DNA of 9,690 nt from Mailhella sp. GTDB taxonomy: Bacteria > Desulfobacterota > Desulfovibrionia > Desulfovibrionales > Desulfovibrionaceae. The notes under the pieces are model-generated. The model was not told the DNA's origin and ran no database searches. It was given only the letters and a program-made list of their open reading frames with translations. The stretch lies in the NCBI GenBank assembly GCA_024404335.1, contig JAKSQA010000024.1:1-9690 (forward strand). The letters run 5' to 3'. Every line of letters begins with the position of its first letter. Position 1 is the stretch's first letter. A program made the translations under genes and the position numbers. Of the stretch, positions 7,289-9,690 are shown piece after piece.

Positions 7289-8302
7289 ATGGCGGAGTTC
7301 GCACCGAAGGGCATGATGCCCGATTCCGCTGAGGAGACGATACGCCCCCAGCGCCTGGAGGATTTCATAGGGCAGGAGGAGCTCCGCTCCAATCTGCGGG
7401 TGTATCTCAACGCCGCGAAGGAACGCGGGCAGTCGATGGACCATGTCCTCTTCTACGGCAACCCGGGCCTCGGCAAGACGACGCTGGCACGCATCATGGC
7501 GGCGGAGCTGGGCGTGAACCTTGTGACGACGTCGGGCCCCGTGCTTGAGCGCAGCGGCGACCTCGCCGCGATACTCACGAACCTTTCCCGGCACGACATC
7601 CTTTTCGTCGACGAGATCCACCGCATGCCCATCAGCGTGGAAGAGGTGCTGTACCCCGCCATGGAGGACTACACGCTCGACCTCATCATCGGCCAGGGGC
7701 CTGCCGCCCGGACCGTCAAGCTCGATATCGAGCCGTTCACTCTCGTGGGGGCCACCACCCGGCTGGGGCTTCTCTCCTCGCCGCTGCGCGACCGATTCGG
7801 CATCATAAGCAGGCTCGAGTTCTACACGCCCGAGGAGCTGGCGCTCGTGGTCAGGCGCTCCGCGCGCATACTCGGCGTGGAGATCTCGGTGGTCGGCGCA
7901 TCATTGAACGGAAGCCGCTCGCGCGGGCCGCCGCGCATAGCCAACAGGCTGCTCCGCCGCCTGCGCGACTTCGCCGCGGTCTACGGCAGCGGGGTGGTTG
8001 ACGCCGAACAGTCCCGCAGCGCCCTTTCCCGTCTTGATGTGGACGAGGCCGGGCTTGACGAGATGGACCGCCGCATCCTCACGCTGCTGATCGACCACTT
8101 CAACGGCGGCCCCGTAGGCGTGAAGACGCTGGCCGTGGCGTGCTCCGAGGAGATACGCACCATCGAGGACATATACGAGCCCTATCTCATCCAGTGCGGC
8201 TACCTCAACCGCACGCCGCGCGGCCGAGTGGCTACGCCCAAGGCGTACAGGCACCTGAACCGCATGCCCGGCGGAAACACGGGGCAGGGCAGCCTGGTGT
8301 AG
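7289..8302 (+). CDS. ruvB: Holliday junction branch migration helicase RuvB
   Basis: AAA+ hexameric motor that drives branch migration with RuvA. The 337 residues are a normal family length. Walker [10 protein letters not shown] is at 57-65, Walker B DEIH at 108-111 and sensor 1 GATTR at 154-158. The arginine finger is R169 in LRDRFG, and the sensor 2 arginine is R216 in [11 protein letters not shown]. The winged-helix DNA-binding segment RTPRGRVAT is at 308-316. One stretch is odd: residues 201-209 (VVGASLNGS) replace the usual EEGA-x-EIA-R-type helix before SRG, and the usual RGTPRIAN reads RGPPRIAN. The frame is otherwise intact, so I treat the gene as functional. The ATG at 7289 is set by a strong ribosome binding site. 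It lies directly behind ruvA and about 100 bases before thyX. Confidence 0.96.
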   Translation: MAEFAPKGMMPDSAEETIRPQRLEDFIGQEELRSNLRVYLNAAKERGQSMDHVLFYGNPGLGKTTLARIMAAELGVNLVTTSGPVLERSGDLAAILTNLSRHDILFVDEIHRMPISVEEVLYPAMEDYTLDLIIGQGPAARTVKLDIEPFTLVGATTRLGLLSSPLRDRFGIISRLEFYTPEELALVVRRSARILGVEISVVGASLNGSRSRGPPRIANRLLRRLRDFAAVYGSGVVDAEQSRSALSRLDVDEAGLDEMDRRILTLLIDHFNGGPVGVKTLAVACSEEIRTIEDIYEPYLIQCGYLNRTPRGRVATPKAYRHLNRMPGGNTGQGSLV

Positions 8303-8404
8303 CGGGCGGCCGTATCCGTCGCATGGCCTGCAGGCGCACCGGCGCGTCAGGGCGCAGAACATTTTCCCGGGCGTGCGTTCCCGGTTCCGAGTGAGGTGGC
8401 GAGC

Positions 8405-9133
8405 ATGCCCGAAACGAAAGCAAGGGTCGAACTCCTGGCCCATACGCCCGATCCCCTTGCCGTGATCTATGCGGCGTTCCGTCAGTGCTACTATGCGGGC
8501 GAGGCCGCCGACATGTGGCCCGAGCTTCTGGCCGGCGGCATTCCGAGGGAGAAGCAGGCCGACTTCGTGCGCAGCACCATAGCCTCGGGCCATGCCAGCC
8601 CCATAGAGCATGTGACGTTCACCTTCGCGGTGTCGGGCGTCTCCCGCGCGCTGACGCACCAGCTGGTGAGGCACCGCATCGCAAGCTACTCGCAGCAGAG
8701 CCAGCGCTATGTCGACGCCTCGAACATGGACTATGTGCTGCCGCCCGCCATTGCGGCGAATCCGGCGGCCCGCGAGCGCTTTGAGCGGTTCATCGCCGAG
8801 GTGGGGAGCGCGTATGCCGACATCAAGGCCCTCCTTGAGGCCGACGGCAGGGGCTCCTCCGCCAAAGAGGATGCGCGCTTCGTGCTGCCGCAGGCCGCGG
8901 CCTCCAACATCGTCGTCACCATGAACTGCAGGGCCCTGCTGAATTTCTTCGAGCACCGCTGCTGCTCCCGCGCCCAGTGGGAGATACGCGGCGTGGCCCG
9001 CACCATGCTCAGGCTCTGCCGCGGGGTGCTGCCCGAGGTCTTCGAGAAGGCCGGCGCGCACTGCGAGAGGCTCGGCTACTGCCCCGAGGGGGCGAAGTTC
9101 ACCTGCGGAAGGTACCCGCTGCCCGGGGCATGA
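8405..9133 (+). CDS. thyX: Flavin-dependent thymidylate synthase ThyX
   Basis: Makes dTMP from dUMP using methylene-tetrahydrofolate as carbon donor and FAD/NADPH for reduction, replacing the ThyA reaction. The ThyX signature RHR-x7-S is intact: R89 H90 R91 and S99, within LVRHRIASYSQQSQRY. An upstream conserved block is GHASPIEHVTFTF (62-74). The later blocks FVLPQAAASN and NFFEHRCCSRAQWEIR contribute to the substrate and FAD sites. The C-terminal Cys-containing segment YCPEGAKFTCGRYP is typical of many bacterial members. The predicted length is 242 residues. An in-frame GTG at 8396 would add three residues, but GAGGTG (8394-8399) is best read as the ribosome binding site for the ATG at 8405. 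It could be read through from ruvAB, although the 102-base gap leaves room for its own promoter, which I cannot identify. thyA is not in this window. Confidence 0.96.
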   Translation: MPETKARVELLAHTPDPLAVIYAAFRQCYYAGEAADMWPELLAGGIPREKQADFVRSTIASGHASPIEHVTFTFAVSGVSRALTHQLVRHRIASYSQQSQRYVDASNMDYVLPPAIAANPAARERFERFIAEVGSAYADIKALLEADGRGSSAKEDARFVLPQAAASNIVVTMNCRALLNFFEHRCCSRAQWEIRGVARTMLRLCRGVLPEVFEKAGAHCERLGYCPEGAKFTCGRYPLPGA

Positions 9134-9136
9134 TGC

Positions 9137-9214
9137 GCCCATCCGCCGCCATGACCGGGCATTGGACGGGTTGCCGTTCCTGAACGGTGCGGCCGCGGCG
9201 TGCAGGTGATGGGC
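9137..9214. terminator. Possible stem structure between convergent thyX and the small membrane gene
   Basis: GCCCATC (9137-9143) and GATGGGC (9208-9214) are perfectly inverted and bracket almost the whole 81-base convergent gap. Inside is a smaller hairpin, CCGTT-cctg-AACGG. On the plus strand CTATTT follows the outer stem. This could end thyX transcription, but the long loop and weak T-run make it uncertain. Confidence 0.3.
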
Positions 9215-9469
9215 CTATTTCCCGTTCATGTCGTCGAATCTGCTGAAATCGGTGAAATGAAACGGATTGCTCTTCCGCTTGTTTTTCATCTTCTTCGCCA
9301 GAAAATATATCATGACGCAGGCGGCAGCCAGCAGGAATGCGATCAGTATCCGCTTCGTTTCATCATAGGAATATCCGTTGCCTATCTTCATCGACAGGAG
9401 CAGGATGAGCTCATCCGATTTCCTGCTTATCAGTTCCAGCACATTGCTTATTGCCGTAGCTGCAATCAT
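9215..9469 (-). CDS. Small single-span membrane protein, unknown function
   Basis: An 84-residue protein that I do not recognise. A hydrophobic segment at about residues 41-58 (ILIAFLLAAACVMIYFLA) is long enough to cross the membrane once. It is followed by a strongly basic KKMKNKRK stretch, so by the positive-inside rule the C-terminus should face the cytoplasm and the N-terminal 40 residues the periplasm. The N-terminal part is moderately hydrophobic and helical in character (ISNVLELISRKSDELILLL), without a clear cleavage site. The C-terminal tail is aromatic and acidic. The start at ATG 9469 is well supported by AAGGAG seven bases upstream. The base composition is about 46% GC by my count, against 62-68% in two samples of thyX, and codons are more AT-rich. 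This suggests a lineage-specific or acquired gene. It is convergent with thyX. Function cannot be inferred from context. Confidence 0.7.
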   Translation of the reverse strand: MIAATAISNVLELISRKSDELILLLSMKIGNGYSYDETKRILIAFLLAAACVMIYFLAKKMKNKRKSNPFHFTDFSRFDDMNGK

Positions 9470-9476
9470 AAAATGA

Positions 9477-9482
9477 CTCCTT
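9477..9482 (-). promoter_or_regulatory. Strong ribosome binding site for the small membrane protein
   Basis: AAGGAG on the minus strand with a seven-base spacer to the ATG at 9469. This near-ideal Shine-Dalgarno is the best evidence that the short low-GC frame is a translated gene. No convincing promoter boxes are visible in the 65 bases upstream. Confidence 0.7.
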
Positions 9483-9547
9483 CAGCGGCTTCGGAGCTTC
9501 ATGCGGGCAGACGGTCTTCGGACGTCATGCCTGCAGTGGAATATGGA

Positions 9548-9576
9548 CGGAAGGCCCGGAATTTCCGGGCCTTCCG
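9548..9576 (-). terminator. GC-rich hairpin, probable terminator of the minus-strand gene entering from the right
   Basis: CGGAAGGCCCGGA (9548-9560) and TCCGGGCCTTCCG (9564-9576) form a perfect 13-base-pair stem with a three-base loop. It begins 22 bases after the stop codon at 9599, as expected for a transcription terminator. The T-tract is poor on both sides: minus reads TCCATATT after the stem and plus reads TGTTTCC. Efficiency and direction are therefore uncertain. Confidence 0.65.
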
Positions 9577-9598
9577 TGTTTCCGCATGGTTTCGTATG

Positions 9599-9690
9599 CT
9601 ACCCGATCTTCCTGCCTTCGCCGAAGGCCCTGCCGACGGCTTCGCCGAGGCGCAGATAGACATGGTTCATGGGGTCGAAGGTGATGGGGG
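9599..9690 (-). CDS. C-terminal end of an unidentified protein, cut by the window
   Basis: The last 29 codons of a minus-strand gene, ending in TAG at 9601-9599. The visible end includes FDPMNHVYLRLGEAVGRAFG and closes with EGRKIG. Codon use is GC-rich like the housekeeping genes, and a terminator-like hairpin follows the stop. Together these make a true gene end likely. The peptide reads like the terminal helix of a soluble protein, but I do not recognise the family and assign no function. Confidence 0.6.
   Translation of the reverse strand, partial: PITFDPMNHVYLRLGEAVGRAFGEGRKIG

Noticed and set aside
6434..7621. A 395-codon minus-strand frame opposite ruvA and the start of ruvB
   Set aside because: Shadow of the ruvAB coding sequence; it also runs through the intergenic region into the DUF1992 gene.
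8396..8404. GTG at 8396 as the thyX start
   Set aside because: GAGGTG over these bases is a well-spaced ribosome binding site for the ATG at 8405, and no site precedes the GTG at a suitable distance.
8303..8404. Terminator or promoter between ruvB and thyX
   Set aside because: Only a five-base-pair CCGGG/CCCGG stem is present, with no T-run after it, and no convincing -35/-10 pair.
7901..9142. A 413-codon minus-strand frame opposite ruvB and thyX
   Set aside because: It is antisense to two complete, motif-bearing genes, and it has no family resemblance of its own.
1..9690. CRISPR array, tRNA, rRNA, insertion sequence, phage or defence genes
   Set aside because: No regularly spaced repeats, cloverleaf-type sequences, transposase or integrase motifs were seen. 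Apart from the small low-GC gene the content is conserved core genes.

Overview
The window is about 65% GC and densely coded on both strands. It looks like the chromosome of a Gram-negative bacterium, and the protein flavour suggests a Desulfovibrionaceae-like sulfate-reducer lineage. That placement rests on the look of the proteins and my recollection of such genomes, not on a search, so it is tentative. Nearly everything here is housekeeping: translation, DNA repair and recombination, and dTMP synthesis. There is no CRISPR array, transposase, integrase, rRNA or tRNA, and no stretch over 300 bases without a gene.

Left half (minus strand, read right to left): a DUF1992 gene (6465-6028) overlaps uvrA (6031-3137) by four bases. 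After a 107-base gap with a good sigma-70-type promoter come a RicT/PSP1 gene (3029-1836) and metG (1826 to beyond base 1). RicT and metG are translationally coupled: the ricT stop codon lies inside the metG ribosome binding site. The last ~16 metG codons at the window edge do not look like the family.

Centre: a 211-base divergent intergenic region (6466-6676) separates the DUF1992-uvrA unit from ruvA-ruvB on the plus strand (6677-8302). Nucleotide excision repair and Holliday-junction branch migration are therefore transcribed back to back. thyX (flavin-dependent thymidylate synthase) follows on the plus strand. ruvC is not next to ruvAB in this window.

Right end: after thyX the composition drops. 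A small minus-strand gene of about 46% GC (9469-9215) encodes an 84-residue single-span membrane protein that I do not recognise; it has a strong Shine-Dalgarno sequence. Beyond it is a near-perfect hairpin, probably the terminator of an unidentified minus-strand gene of which only the last 29 codons are visible (9690-9599).

I did not find a convincing new system. The items most worth a second look are the low-GC membrane protein, the promoter with an embedded dyad before ricT and the leader hairpin below it, the aberrant RuvB stretch beside sensor 2, and the anomalous metG end.
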